This document shows positions 50,436 to 60,774 of a stretch of DNA of 64,000 bases, one piece after another. The DNA is from Lachnotalea sp041821265. Lineage in GTDB: Bacteria > Bacillota > Clostridia > Lachnospirales > Lachnospiraceae. The notes beneath the pieces are model-generated. The model was not told the origin of the DNA and did no database searches. It saw only the letters and a program-made list of their open reading frames with translations. Where the stretch lies: NCBI GenBank assembly GCA_041821265.1, contig JBGUEQ010000009.1:45419-109418 (forward strand). The letters run 5' to 3'. Position numbers and translations under genes: made by a program. The number at the start of each line of letters is the position of its first letter. Within the stretch, counting starts at the first letter, position 1.

Positions 50436-51768
50436 TTACTCTTCTACTACTACTTGAGTTGCCTCGTAATTTTTTTGACTGATTGCATAATAAATAGCCG
50501 CTACTATGTAAGTTATAATTGCTGCAACAATCAAGGTTCCTTGTGACATTACGGTTGCAATTGCTACAATACCACAAGAAATACTTGCAATAATTGGAAT
50601 AATTGGGAATAACACTTTATATGGACGTTCCATATTTGGTGCAATCTTTCTTAATTTAAATACTGCTGCCAAACAAAGAATTGCCATAACGGTAGAACCA
50701 ATACATGATATTACAACCAATACATGATATTACAACCAATACATTTACAGATCCCAAAATTACACATACAATACCGATTAAACTTGTTGATACAACCGCA
50801 TTGACTGGTGTACCATTTTTATCAAGTTTTCCTAAGAAGCCTGGTAAGTACTTTTCTCTAGCCATTGCAAATGCTTGACGTGAATAACCAATGATGATAC
50901 CATGCAAACTTGCTGCCAATCCGAAAAGTCCTAAGAAACTAACGCATTTTACAATAAAAGCATTATCTCCATATACAGATGCAAGTACGGTAGGAAGTGG
51001 TGAATCGGAAGAAACAATTACTTCACTTGAACCATTTCCTGCTGTAATAAATAATGTACAAACACCCATAACTACCAAAGCAGCGATACCTAAAATAAAA
51101 GCTTTTGGAATATCTTTTTTAGGATTTTTACATTCTTCTGCGCCCATAGCTCCACTTTCAACTGCAAGATAAAACCAAACTACATAAGGAATTGCTGCAA
51201 AAATACCTTTTACTCCATTGATTGATCCGTTACTTGTCAATATATTAGCAATCGTAATGTTTGGAAGTCCTGCTGCAATGTAAATCACAACACCTACAAT
51301 TGCAACTACCGTAACTAATACTTCTACCTTTGCTGCTGATTCAATGCCTCGACAATTAATATATACAAATACTAGATAAACAGCAACTGCTGCGATAACG
51401 GTTGGTACTTGTGGTACAAGCATATTGATATAGGCTCCCATCGATATAGCAATACCTGGTGTTGCAAATAAATATTCTACTAAAATAGAAAATCCTGCCA
51501 TAAATCCACCAAAACGACCAAACGCTTTTTCAGCATAAGCACAAGGACCTGCAGAACTTGGAATCGAGGTTGCAAGTTCTGCATAACTTAGCACAAATGT
51601 TACATAAAATAAAGTAACAATGACCATTGCAATCAGAACTCCTGCGAAATTAGTTTCAGCAAATGCATAATTCCATCCAAAATACATTCCCGATATTACT
51701 GCACCTACGATAATTGCCCAAAGTTTTATTACTGATAATGCTTTTTTTAATTCTGTTGTCTCACTCAT
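50436..51768 (-). pseudogene. Ethanolamine permease (APC family), frameshifted by a 19-bp duplication
   Basis: The 5' part (MSETTELKKALSVIKLWAII, 11 or so helices, GPCAYAEKAFGRFGGFMAGF, WFYLAVESGAMGAEECKNPK) is the EutP-like/EAT ethanolamine permease pattern. At 50696-50733 the unit AACCAATACATGATATTAC is present twice, shifting the frame after NVLVVISCIG. Removing one unit joins it to the downstream frame VISCIGSTVMAILCLAAVFK..VVVEE for ~445 aa. As read, the protein stops early and loses the last two helices. It lies between eutA and eutB. Confidence 0.85.
50696..50733. repeat. 19-bp tandem duplication causing the permease frameshift
   Basis: AACCAATACATGATATTAC at 50696-50714 and 50715-50733, followed by a third partial AACCAATACAT. 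19 is not a multiple of three, so the second copy changes the frame. Confidence 0.95.
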
Positions 51769-51810
51769 GATTATCTCCTCTTTTTCATTAACACTTTGCT
51801 AGACTTTCAT

Positions 51811-53217
51811 TTACGATTGGTAAATTAAAGTTTTGATTACAACTGGAATCGCACTTAAAATTGGTGTTCCAATATCAACGTAATCTCCGTTAACAGTTAC
51901 AATTTTATCTAAGCAGATGACTTTTTTATTCGGCCCTACCGATTGTTTTAGCATCTGACTTAACGCTTTTGCAAAATCCTCTTCCAATAATACAACGATT
52001 GGACTTGATACCGCTTCATATAAGTGAATGATTTGACTCGCTATACTTTTTAATGTCTGATAAGAAGGGCTTACCGGACCTTTTAATCCAAGAGCAATCA
52101 CTGGACTATTATATAATTGCATCCTATCCTTTGCCTTTTCGTATATTCGTTCATAATCTTGGGTGTCAGTAAAGATTTTAATAATTGGTACATTTTTAAT
52201 TGGTAATATTGATTCATCAAATCCAATCGTGCTACCACTCATAGAGAGCGAATGAGCACCTGCACCAATAACAGTGGCACGTATTTTTTCTTTGGGCATC
52301 TGCAATAAAAACGGATATGGTTCAAACGCTTTGGTAATCTCCCTTCCAAGTAAAACTCCTATGTCACCGTGCTTGAATAGTTCTGTTGGAATGCCTCTCT
52401 GTAATTTTTCTTCTTGTACATATTCACCCACTCCTCCTGAAATGGATATATAATCAGTTCTTTCGGGAACTTCATACTCGGTAATATACAATTTCTTAGT
52501 TGATTCTGTCATAGGATGTAAACCTACACATTCAAGAACACTCTTGGATAATCTGCTACACAAACTTGTAATATCCTCTATCTCAACTACCTCTCCAACG
52601 TTGATACAAAGATTCAGCTCACGAATCATATGCTTAATTCTATCTGAGATATAGATAACTTCTTGATGTTCATTCACTCTTACAAGTCTTCCTCCAATAT
52701 CGAGTGCGTACGTCATTTTATCCTCGCCACAATCAAACAATGCATTATTGGTTGTCCCACCACCTATGTCTAAATTTAAAACCAAGCAATTTTTATGTTT
52801 GGACAATTCTTGCGCCTTTGACCCAAATCCTGCAAGTAAGGATTCTAGCTTCGGTCCCGCTGTTGCTACTACAAATTCGCCTAAATACTCAGATAATTTT
52901 TCAGAAACATTTGCTGCATTTTCTTTTCGCGCTGTTTCACCTGTAATAATTACAGCACCTGTGGCTATTGACTCTTTATTAATTCCACTATCTTCCAAAG
53001 ATTGTTTTACAAATTCACGTATCTTATCTAACTCAATGAGTTCACCTTCTAAAATTGGTGTAAAAAAAATGGGGCTTCGATAAATCACTTCTTTTTTATC
53101 AATCATTGTAATCGGTAACAGTGAAGGTCCTAAAGAACTTTGAATTGTCAATTTACTTATAATAACTTCGGTCGTACTCGTTCCTATATCTACTCCAATA
53201 CTGTAAATTGACTCCAT
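51811..53217 (-). CDS. eutA: Ethanolamine ammonia-lyase reactivating factor
   Basis: 468 aa from MESIYSIGVDIGTSTTEVII at 53217, with TTGGAGGATAAA upstream. ASKHA ATPase fold: phosphate 1 loop GVDIGTSTTEV, phosphate 2 LNLDIGGGTTNNALFD, adenosine loop ISGGVGEYV. It releases damaged cobalamin from EutBC at the cost of ATP. First gene of the operon, reached only by transcripts that pass the hairpin at 53257-53289. Confidence 0.93.
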   Translation of the reverse strand: MESIYSIGVDIGTSTTEVIISKLTIQSSLGPSLLPITMIDKKEVIYRSPIFFTPILEGELIELDKIREFVKQSLEDSGINKESIATGAVIITGETARKENAANVSEKLSEYLGEFVVATAGPKLESLLAGFGSKAQELSKHKNCLVLNLDIGGGTTNNALFDCGEDKMTYALDIGGRLVRVNEHQEVIYISDRIKHMIRELNLCINVGEVVEIEDITSLCSRLSKSVLECVGLHPMTESTKKLYITEYEVPERTDYISISGGVGEYVQEEKLQRGIPTELFKHGDIGVLLGREITKAFEPYPFLLQMPKEKIRATVIGAGAHSLSMSGSTIGFDESILPIKNVPIIKIFTDTQDYERIYEKAKDRMQLYNSPVIALGLKGPVSPSYQTLKSIASQIIHLYEAVSSPIVVLLEEDFAKALSQMLKQSVGPNKKVICLDKIVTVNGDYVDIGTPILSAIPVVIKTLIYQS

Positions 53218-53250
53218 TTTATCCTCCAAGCTCTCTTATTTTTCTATAAC

Positions 53251-53289
53251 AAAAAAGAGCACAATGGTATCAGAAACTCCATTGTCCTC
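53251..53289 (-). terminator. Terminator hairpin in the eutA leader (attenuator candidate)
   Basis: Minus strand GAGGACAATGG (53279-53289), 11-nt loop, CCATTGTGCTC (53257-53267), then TTTTTT. It starts ~20 nt after the -10 of a consensus promoter and ends ~34 nt before eutA, so it would cut most transcripts unless relieved. Firmicute eut operons are known to use EutV antitermination at such sites; the dual-hairpin EutV motif was not clearly recognised here. Confidence 0.75.
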
Positions 53290-53311
53290 TTTTTTTCAGA
53301 TCATGTTACGT

Positions 53312-53340
53312 ATTATACAACCACAAAACCCGAATGTCAA
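53312..53340 (-). promoter_or_regulatory. Consensus sigma-A promoter of the eut operon
   Basis: Minus strand TTGACA (53335-53340), exact 17-bp spacer, TATAAT (53312-53317). It is the best promoter seen in the window and lies just 3' of addA. Confidence 0.85.
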
Positions 53341-53421
53341 TATTTTCATATTACTACAAAAATTATATTTTTTCTTGCTTTTTCCTCTTTTTCAAAATCA
53401 TTTTTTAATATTTTGCATCTT

Positions 53422-56400
53422 TTACAAATTTAATATGCTATCCAAATTTATTGAATATATAATTCTCTCTTTAATGTTTTTATCTGTTATTTTGATAAGT
53501 GCATCCGTATAATAATCTAATTGAATTTTATATTTTGTTACTAATTCTCTCTCATCTTTAACAAAATCCGTTTTATAATCCACAATAACAAGTTCTTTTT
53601 CTTCTTCAAAGTAAGCATCTATAATTCCCTGAACAAGAATTAATTCTTGACTAGCCGAACTCTTATTAATCTCACTCGCTTTCACACCGATTACAAACGG
53701 GCGCTCCTTGTATAACTTCCCTTCACAATCTGCTTTTTTCATTCTGCTACCTAAGTCTGAATGAAAAAATCGTTCCATTTTAGTAAGTTGAATGCATTCC
53801 TTTGCTGCCTTTGTTATCTTATGCTCTTCTAGCATTTTTTCTATCTGATTTTGAATATCTGCTTTTGTTTCTATCGATTTAAAATCAAGTAGCTGTAACA
53901 CTTTATGATAAGCGGTTCCGCGATCTGCTCCAATCAATTCCACTTCTTCTGACAAGAATTTGGGCAGTAGTGGTACTGGTATTTCTTCCCGCATGATAGG
54001 CATGCTACTATTTTCGTCATCAGTATTTTGTCCTATTTTTTTAATTTCGGAAACAGTCATTTTCGTGTGAATATTTTTATCTACTTCATATTGATATCGA
54101 AAATTCAAATTATCATTGATTTGATTCATTTGTGTTTTTTTATCCTCAATATGAACAAGACCTTGCATCAACTCTTCTTTTGTTTCTTCCTTGGTAATCT
54201 GTGTAATAATTTCATCATTTACTAAATCTTCTAACTTAATAACCTTTATGATATATTTTGCATGCTCACGAAATGGAAGTAGATATGAATTTGCTACTAC
54301 ATCATATGAATTTAAGAACGCTTCACTGTCCTTATGTCTCATAATTGCTTGTAACACCCATTCCATATAATTAGACGCTTCACTAATTTCTCGAAAGCTC
54401 AATTTTTCTCGATTGGTTTGTGTTTGTTGCCAACCAATGAGCTTATTTTCAATCTTTGACATAGCACCAGTTAAAATTAATTTTTCTTTTGCTCTCGTTA
54501 GCGCAACGTATAGAACTCTTAATTCTTCTCCCAGGTTTTCCATCTGAATCTGCTTTTGCATCGCTCGTTTAATAAGCGTAGGCGCTTTTACTCTATTTGC
54601 AAAATCTATATAATCTGCTCCAATTCCAAGGTCTGGATGCATAATTATTTTTGCTCGTGCATCCTGATTATTAAACTGTTTTGCCATTCCGCTAACAAAT
54701 ACAATAGGAAACTCTAGACCCTTACTCTTATGTATACTAATAATTCGAACCGTATCATCATTCTCATTTACAATCTCCGCTTCACCAAAATCCACATTAT
54801 ACTTCTGAAGATTCTCAATATATCTTATGAAATTAAAAAGTCCTTTATAACTTGTACTCTCAAATGCGATTGCTTTTTCTACAAGCATATCTAAATTTGC
54901 TCGTCTTTGCTCTCCACCTGGCATTGTTGCAACAAATCTTGCGTAATGTGTTTTATCTAAAATAATCCATATCAGCTCATGAATTGGAGTATAAACGGCA
55001 AGTTTTCTATAGTGCTCTATTTGTTCAAATAATTTACGTAATTTACTCTTTAAAAGTTCATCACAGCCCTCTAAGGCATATTGGCGACATCCTTCATAAA
55101 GACTTTTGCTTTTATTATCACTTTTAATCATTGCAAATTCTTGCCCTGAAACAGTTCCAATAGGAGAACTTAAGACTGAGGCAAAGGGAATATCTTGTAA
55201 TGGATTATCAATAATACGAAGAAGATTGAGTAATATCGTTACCTCCACCGTTGAAAAATAACCCGTTTGTGATCCGGTATGTGCTGGTATTCCTTCCGCC
55301 ATCAATATTGATGTAAATGTTTCTGCCCACCCTGACATTGTTCTTAACAAAATGACGATATCACTATATTTTGCCACTCGATATTCTTTCGTTTTCTTAT
55401 CAATGATTTTCAATCCAGTCTCACTATGAACTAACTCTTTCATTCTAACAGCGATTGCTTTTGCTTCTAGTTCTCTTGCTGTATATTCCTTGTCTTCTAA
55501 AATAGGTCGTCTTTTAGCATCCTCATCTTCAATTTGAGCGGAATCGAGGTCTACTAGTAAGATTTCTGTTTCAAAATCTCGTTCGTTTTCCGCTTCTGGA
55601 AATTCACTACCTAAATAGAGAGCACACTCACTATTATAGTGAATGCCACCTAATGTATTATCCATAATTTGATGAAAAATAAAGTTCGTTCCATCCAATA
55701 CTTCGATTCTACTTCGAAAATTCTTATCTAAATCAATTCTTTGATGAACTCCTTCTTCCAGTGAATAAGTATTGTATTTATCCATAAATAATTCTGGTCT
55801 TGCAAGCCTAAATTTATATATACTTTGCTTTACATCCCCAACCATAAAAGAATTATACACTCCGATTCGTTCTTTTGACACCGAACGAAGTAACATTTCC
55901 TGAACCAAATTACTATCTTGGTATTCATCGATCATAATTTCTTCAAAAATATCTCTAAATTCTTCAGCTACCTCTGTTGGTTTCCATCCTGTCAAATCCT
56001 TTTCCACTAAGATATTTAATGCAAAATGTTCTAAATCACTATAATCTACTAAGTTTTTATCCATTTTAGCACTTGCATATTCTTCAGAAAATTCATTGGT
56101 AAGATCAACTAATACATCGATACTTACACCACATTTTTGTATATCCTCTACGATGTGTTCTGGTGAATCATAGAAGTATCGTTCCTTAAGTGAGGTTACT
56201 GCTTTTTTTATACCATCTCTTTGTTTTTTTATAACCTCTCGCATCGTACTAGATACATTTTCATCCTTTTTAGATGACAGTCTTCCAAATGATAGCCCCA
56301 TAAAGGCATTAAAATAATCCACATAAGAATTCGATTTTAATATAGTTATGAACATATCTCGCTCTTGCGTTATAGTATTTCCATACATATACGGTCCATC

Positions 56401-57123
56401 TGCACTGCTACAAAGTTCAATCATTTGATTCAATTGTACGATCATGTCGTTTAGTATTATATTAATATTTTCGGTAATATTTTGATACCAAGCGGTTTCT
56501 TCTATTTCTGCTATACTTGATAACTGGTATACTTTCTTGCAATCTTCCAGCCAATCTTTCGGCCAAGGATAACTCATCGCAAAATTATAAAATTGTAGTA
56601 TAATGTCTTCTAGCTCTTTATCTGATTTACCTGTAGAATACGATTCTACAAAATGAAAAAATTCCTCACTCTTTTCTTCATAATGTTTTTCTAATATCTT
56701 CTCAATTACATCACTTTTTAAGAGCTTGAGCTCCCCATCGTCTCCAATTCGAAAAGATGGGTCTAAGTCAATTCGATTAAAATTATTTCTTATTACTCGC
56801 AAACAAAAGCTATGTATCGTCGTAATATATGCATTATGAACTAATGCCGCCTGCTTTTGTAAATGTTCATTCTCTGGTTCTTCTTCGAGTCTTTGTTCAA
56901 TTGCTTCACTGATTCTTTCTCTCATTTGACCTGCAGCAGCATTCGTAAAAGTAACGATTAGGAGTTTATCGATGTCAATCGGCGCCTTATTATCTGTTAT
57001 CATTGAGATAATTCGTTCTACCAACACAGCTGTTTTTCCCGATCCTGCTGCAGCTGATACAAGAATATTTCTATTTCTAAGATCTATAACCTTTTGCTGC
57101 TCGCTTGTCCATGCTACTCCCAT
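53422..57123 (-). CDS. addA: ATP-dependent helicase/nuclease subunit A
   Basis: 1233 aa from MGVAWTSEQQKVIDLRNRNI at 57123, with AAAGGAGAAAACGA upstream; the longer frame is inside addB's end. UvrD-type helicase: Walker A SAAAGSGKTAVLVERI, DEYQDSNLVQEMLL, and VRIISIHKSKGLEFPIVFVS as motif V, RVLYVALTRAKEKL as VI. C-terminal RecB-type nuclease with LVIVDYKTDFV. With AddB it processes double-strand breaks for RecA loading. It overlaps addB by 10 bp. Confidence 0.95.
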   Translation of the reverse strand: MGVAWTSEQQKVIDLRNRNILVSAAAGSGKTAVLVERIISMITDNKAPIDIDKLLIVTFTNAAAGQMRERISEAIEQRLEEEPENEHLQKQAALVHNAYITTIHSFCLRVIRNNFNRIDLDPSFRIGDDGELKLLKSDVIEKILEKHYEEKSEEFFHFVESYSTGKSDKELEDIILQFYNFAMSYPWPKDWLEDCKKVYQLSSIAEIEETAWYQNITENINIILNDMIVQLNQMIELCSSADGPYMYGNTITQERDMFITILKSNSYVDYFNAFMGLSFGRLSSKKDENVSSTMREVIKKQRDGIKKAVTSLKERYFYDSPEHIVEDIQKCGVSIDVLVDLTNEFSEEYASAKMDKNLVDYSDLEHFALNILVEKDLTGWKPTEVAEEFRDIFEEIMIDEYQDSNLVQEMLLRSVSKERIGVYNSFMVGDVKQSIYKFRLARPELFMDKYNTYSLEEGVHQRIDLDKNFRSRIEVLDGTNFIFHQIMDNTLGGIHYNSECALYLGSEFPEAENERDFETEILLVDLDSAQIEDEDAKRRPILEDKEYTARELEAKAIAVRMKELVHSETGLKIIDKKTKEYRVAKYSDIVILLRTMSGWAETFTSILMAEGIPAHTGSQTGYFSTVEVTILLNLLRIIDNPLQDIPFASVLSSPIGTVSGQEFAMIKSDNKSKSLYEGCRQYALEGCDELLKSKLRKLFEQIEHYRKLAVYTPIHELIWIILDKTHYARFVATMPGGEQRRANLDMLVEKAIAFESTSYKGLFNFIRYIENLQKYNVDFGEAEIVNENDDTVRIISIHKSKGLEFPIVFVSGMAKQFNNQDARAKIIMHPDLGIGADYIDFANRVKAPTLIKRAMQKQIQMENLGEELRVLYVALTRAKEKLILTGAMSKIENKLIGWQQTQTNREKLSFREISEASNYMEWVLQAIMRHKDSEAFLNSYDVVANSYLLPFREHAKYIIKVIKLEDLVNDEIITQITKEETKEELMQGLVHIEDKKTQMNQINDNLNFRYQYEVDKNIHTKMTVSEIKKIGQNTDDENSSMPIMREEIPVPLLPKFLSEEVELIGADRGTAYHKVLQLLDFKSIETKADIQNQIEKMLEEHKITKAAKECIQLTKMERFFHSDLGSRMKKADCEGKLYKERPFVIGVKASEINKSSASQELILVQGIIDAYFEEEKELVIVDYKTDFVKDERELVTKYKIQLDYYTDALIKITDKNIKERIIYSINLDSILNL

Positions 57124-60100
57124 TCGTTTTCTCCTTTCACTATTTTTTCCCATATCTCATCATCTGAGAATTGTTTCAGTCTTCTAAATTCATATCCTGG
57201 ACTTTTTAGATCAAATCCACAAATCCCCTTGTAAGTACAATAATCGCAGGCTGTTTTATTACCTGATTCAAAAGGTGATATCTCAATATTTCCATCTAAA
57301 ATCTGAGTGCCAATTTCCTTAATTTTTTTATCTACATACTTTCCAAGCATTTTAAAATGATCTGTAGAAGCAGCCGAAGAATATCGAGACAGACTTCCAT
57401 CCTTATTAAACGATACCGGTAATACACTTGATTTGTTATCCATTTCACTATCCATTAATTTAATAACATTGCTATCGCTATTTACCAAACCATTCATCTT
57501 TAGCTTTTCTAAAATTCTTGCACTGATTTGTTCCCCACTATCTCCATCTTCCCTGTCAACAATTGGATCATTTATATTATAATAGAGCACTCCCGCTGGA
57601 ATAATTGTCTTATTTGGATTCAATTGCTTTTCCAAATCAAGTGCAGCATTTAAATACACAACCAACTGTAATTGCAATCCATAATACAAGGCTACCATGT
57701 CAAAAGAAGTGCTGCCCGACTTATAATCAATGATTTTAACATAAATATTTTCATTGTCTTCATATAAGTCCATACGATCAATTCGGCCTTTGAGTTTAAT
57801 CTTTTCGTCATTAGATAAATCAATGTTTACACTCTCTAAATTATCTGCCGTTGAAAAAGAAACTTCATAACTACTTGGATTAAATTTCCCTTTGTTAATC
57901 TGACTTTGAAGTGCCCACATCGTTCTTTTTACAATTCGTTTGATTCTACCTATAATATATTCATTACGTGCCGAACTATAAAGCACGGTATTTCCATAAT
58001 CCAGAATACACTCTTCTACACATGCTTCTGCCAATTTATCTCTTTCATCGTCTGGTATACTATTCCAATCATAATCACTTGCAATCAACTTTTTCGCAAA
58101 TAATTCTAATACCTGATGAAAAATATTTCCCATATCCATTGCTTTGAAATTGTATTCTCTTCGCTCTTTTAATTCAAGTCCATAGGTTAAGAAATGCGCA
58201 AATGCGCATGCTGCATACTTTTCAAGTCGCGTCACACTATTCTCAAGTACCGTTCCATACATAGCTTTTGCTACTGCTTTACTAATTTCACTCTCACTGT
58301 TGGTGAAATACGCTGCATCTGCTAGTGATTTCATGATTAAACTGTAATCCTCTTGCTTATAATACCAGTGGTATAATTCTGCAAAACCTTCTGGTATATT
58401 ACCTAATCTCATCTGTCTTAGGCAATAAGTCAAATAATCTAATCCGCTATTAATACAAACGACACCCTCAATGCTATTTAATACTTCATCCATGTCCTTC
58501 ACCTGAATCCTTGGAAACATTTTTACCATTGTTCCAATTAAATAAGAAGGTCTTAAGGTTTTACCTTGTGAATCGGTTTTGCTATAAGATAAATAAAGTC
58601 TTTCACTTGGCTTTGTCATATTTAAATATAAATAGAATTTCTGTGTAAAAGCATCTTGTCTGGCTGTAGGTGCTAATTCTATCTTGTATTCCAGAAGGGT
58701 CTCTCTCTCTATTTGAGAGATAATTCCACCTCCATTCATACTTTTGGGTATGATTCCTTCATTGACACCTGCAAAAAATAAAACCTTGATATTATCAAGC
58801 CTAGTTCTTTCAATGTCACCAAATACCACTCGATCAATACTTGGCGGAATAATTCCCACCTTCGCTTCTTCAAAACCAGCATCTAGTATTTCACGAAATT
58901 CTTTCACTGATAATTGTTCGTCTCCTAACAATTCAACGACTCGATCAAATAATTCTAGTACTATTTTATAAATTTGAGAATATTCCTTTGCTAAGGAGAG
59001 TTCCCCCTCCTGTTCAAATTCTAGTTCTATATTGCTAAGCTTAAGCTGAAGTCCAAATCCTACCACAAAATCATAGATTGCCTTTATAAAACAGGTGACA
59101 TTCTTTGAAGAATCCTTCAATACCTCTTGTAATGGGAGAATTGATTCGATAAACGCCTCTCTTAACGTATTGATTTTCGCTAATTTTTCTTCATCTATCT
59201 CTGGATAAGTTCTTATCCACTTTTGTTTCCACTTACTCATTCCTCGTATTCCAAAGGCAAGACAATAATTCTCAAGAATATCAATATCCTCTTTATCCAT
59301 TGGCAGCATATCACATCGCAAATATCGAAATACACTTTCATAACTAAAGTTATCTTCTATCATCTTAAGAGTCGATCGAATAAACTCTACAAAAGAATTC
59401 ATTAAAATGCTTCTCTTATTATCAATAAACGCGGGAATATTATATTGTTCAAATATCCTACTAGCATAACTAGAATAAGCCGCTATATCACCTGATACAA
59501 CAGCAATTTCTTTATAACGATATCCCCCTTCTCGTACAAGATGCAGTATTTCTCCCGCGATTGCCTTCACTTCTAGCAACGGATTCTTCGCGGTAAATAT
59601 TTTAATTTCTTCTTGTTCTTTCTCATAACTTTTCACTGGGTATCGAAAAATATTTTGCTCTAATGCATGAAGCGCCTCTGCTTGTCTGTGTCGAGCGGAA
59701 ACTTTGTCTTTGATTACAATACTGTCATCAATTTGTGTATTAACTTCTTGGGCTATCTGATTTAATGACAGAATCATCTTCTTACTCATTGCAAAAAGTT
59801 CATGTTCATTTCTTAGCTTATAAAATTCTTCCTTATTGTCTATCGTTACCGTTACAATTATCTTTTTACATAGCTTTAATAACTCTCTTAAAAGTACAAA
59901 TTGCACTGGTGTAAATCCAGTAAACCCATCAATTGCTATCACACTATTTTTAATAATATCCGATTGGTTCACTATCCTTGATAACACAATTAATAGTTCC
60001 TCTGCTGTTATAAATTTATCTGCTAAGTATTCTTTGAATCCTTTATATAGGACATTAATATCTTGAAGTTTATAGTTGAGCGAAAGTTTACTCTTCGTGT

Positions 60101-60533
60101 TTTCTATGAGTATATCAAGTTGATCGATATCTATATTATATTGTGTCAACTCCGATATAACAGACTTTACCTCGCTGATATAGCCAATTTTCTTCAAGTT
60201 ACCGCCAAGCACTTTGAGTTCTGCCTGTTTTTGTACAGCAACTTTTCTTATAATCAGGTTCTTTCCTGTTTCATCCAATGAAGCTAGTTCATTCCCACCT
60301 ACTTCATCAAAAATACGGTAGGCAAGTCTTTGAAAACTTACGATATCGATATTCATTACTCCATGGCGCGGATGAAGTGTAACGATATCCTTTTGCGTCT
60401 GTAAGGTAAATTGTTCTGGAACGATGATGATGTAATTTGTCTCTGGATTTGCCATCGATTGTTCTATTATATATTGATTTAAACGATATGACTTTCCTGC
60501 GCCTGAATTTCCAAGCAATAACTGCAATGACAT
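57114..60533 (-). CDS. addB: ATP-dependent helicase/nuclease subunit B
   Basis: 1139 aa. N-terminal Walker A LLGNSGAGKSYRLNQYII, a degenerate helicase body, and a C-terminal nuclease with YVKIIDYKSGSTSF. Four Cys (one near CAFAHFLTYG, three in ACDYCTYKGICGF at the end) bind the iron-sulfur cluster that staples the nuclease domain. It pairs with AddA in break repair and Chi-like control. First gene of the addBA unit. Confidence 0.95.
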   Translation of the reverse strand: MSLQLLLGNSGAGKSYRLNQYIIEQSMANPETNYIIIVPEQFTLQTQKDIVTLHPRHGVMNIDIVSFQRLAYRIFDEVGGNELASLDETGKNLIIRKVAVQKQAELKVLGGNLKKIGYISEVKSVISELTQYNIDIDQLDILIENTKSKLSLNYKLQDINVLYKGFKEYLADKFITAEELLIVLSRIVNQSDIIKNSVIAIDGFTGFTPVQFVLLRELLKLCKKIIVTVTIDNKEEFYKLRNEHELFAMSKKMILSLNQIAQEVNTQIDDSIVIKDKVSARHRQAEALHALEQNIFRYPVKSYEKEQEEIKIFTAKNPLLEVKAIAGEILHLVREGGYRYKEIAVVSGDIAAYSSYASRIFEQYNIPAFIDNKRSILMNSFVEFIRSTLKMIEDNFSYESVFRYLRCDMLPMDKEDIDILENYCLAFGIRGMSKWKQKWIRTYPEIDEEKLAKINTLREAFIESILPLQEVLKDSSKNVTCFIKAIYDFVVGFGLQLKLSNIELEFEQEGELSLAKEYSQIYKIVLELFDRVVELLGDEQLSVKEFREILDAGFEEAKVGIIPPSIDRVVFGDIERTRLDNIKVLFFAGVNEGIIPKSMNGGGIISQIERETLLEYKIELAPTARQDAFTQKFYLYLNMTKPSERLYLSYSKTDSQGKTLRPSYLIGTMVKMFPRIQVKDMDEVLNSIEGVVCINSGLDYLTYCLRQMRLGNIPEGFAELYHWYYKQEDYSLIMKSLADAAYFTNSESEISKAVAKAMYGTVLENSVTRLEKYAACAFAHFLTYGLELKERREYNFKAMDMGNIFHQVLELFAKKLIASDYDWNSIPDDERDKLAEACVEECILDYGNTVLYSSARNEYIIGRIKRIVKRTMWALQSQINKGKFNPSSYEVSFSTADNLESVNIDLSNDEKIKLKGRIDRMDLYEDNENIYVKIIDYKSGSTSFDMVALYYGLQLQLVVYLNAALDLEKQLNPNKTIIPAGVLYYNINDPIVDREDGDSGEQISARILEKLKMNGLVNSDSNVIKLMDSEMDNKSSVLPVSFNKDGSLSRYSSAASTDHFKMLGKYVDKKIKEIGTQILDGNIEISPFESGNKTACDYCTYKGICGFDLKSPGYEFRRLKQFSDDEIWEKIVKGENEWE

Positions 60534-60639
60534 ATTGACCCCCCTACCTTCTTGTATCTGTCACTAATCATATCAAAAATGAAAGGTAACTTCAACGCTT
60601 GAAGTCTTATTTTAATTCGGGGGCATATTTAAAATTATA

Positions 60640-60771
60640 ACAACTATTCAGATTCCGTTAACGCAATGTGTTTTGCAAAGCAAAATCCCGAGTTTTATAG
60701 CGCTAAAATGCAAGTTTCTTGCATTTTATGTGTATCGCACAGCGGTAGCTATGATAGTACTGATTGGTCAC
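60640..60771 (+). repeat. 132-bp interspersed element, copy E
   Basis: Starts ACAACTATTCAGATTCC and ends GTACTGATTGGTCAC, with terminal repeats more worn than in other copies. Internal hairpins TTTTGCAAAGCAAAA and AAATGCAAGtttCTTGCATTT are perfect. It lies between addB and the ABC exporter genes. Confidence 0.85.
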
Positions 60772-60774
60772 ACA

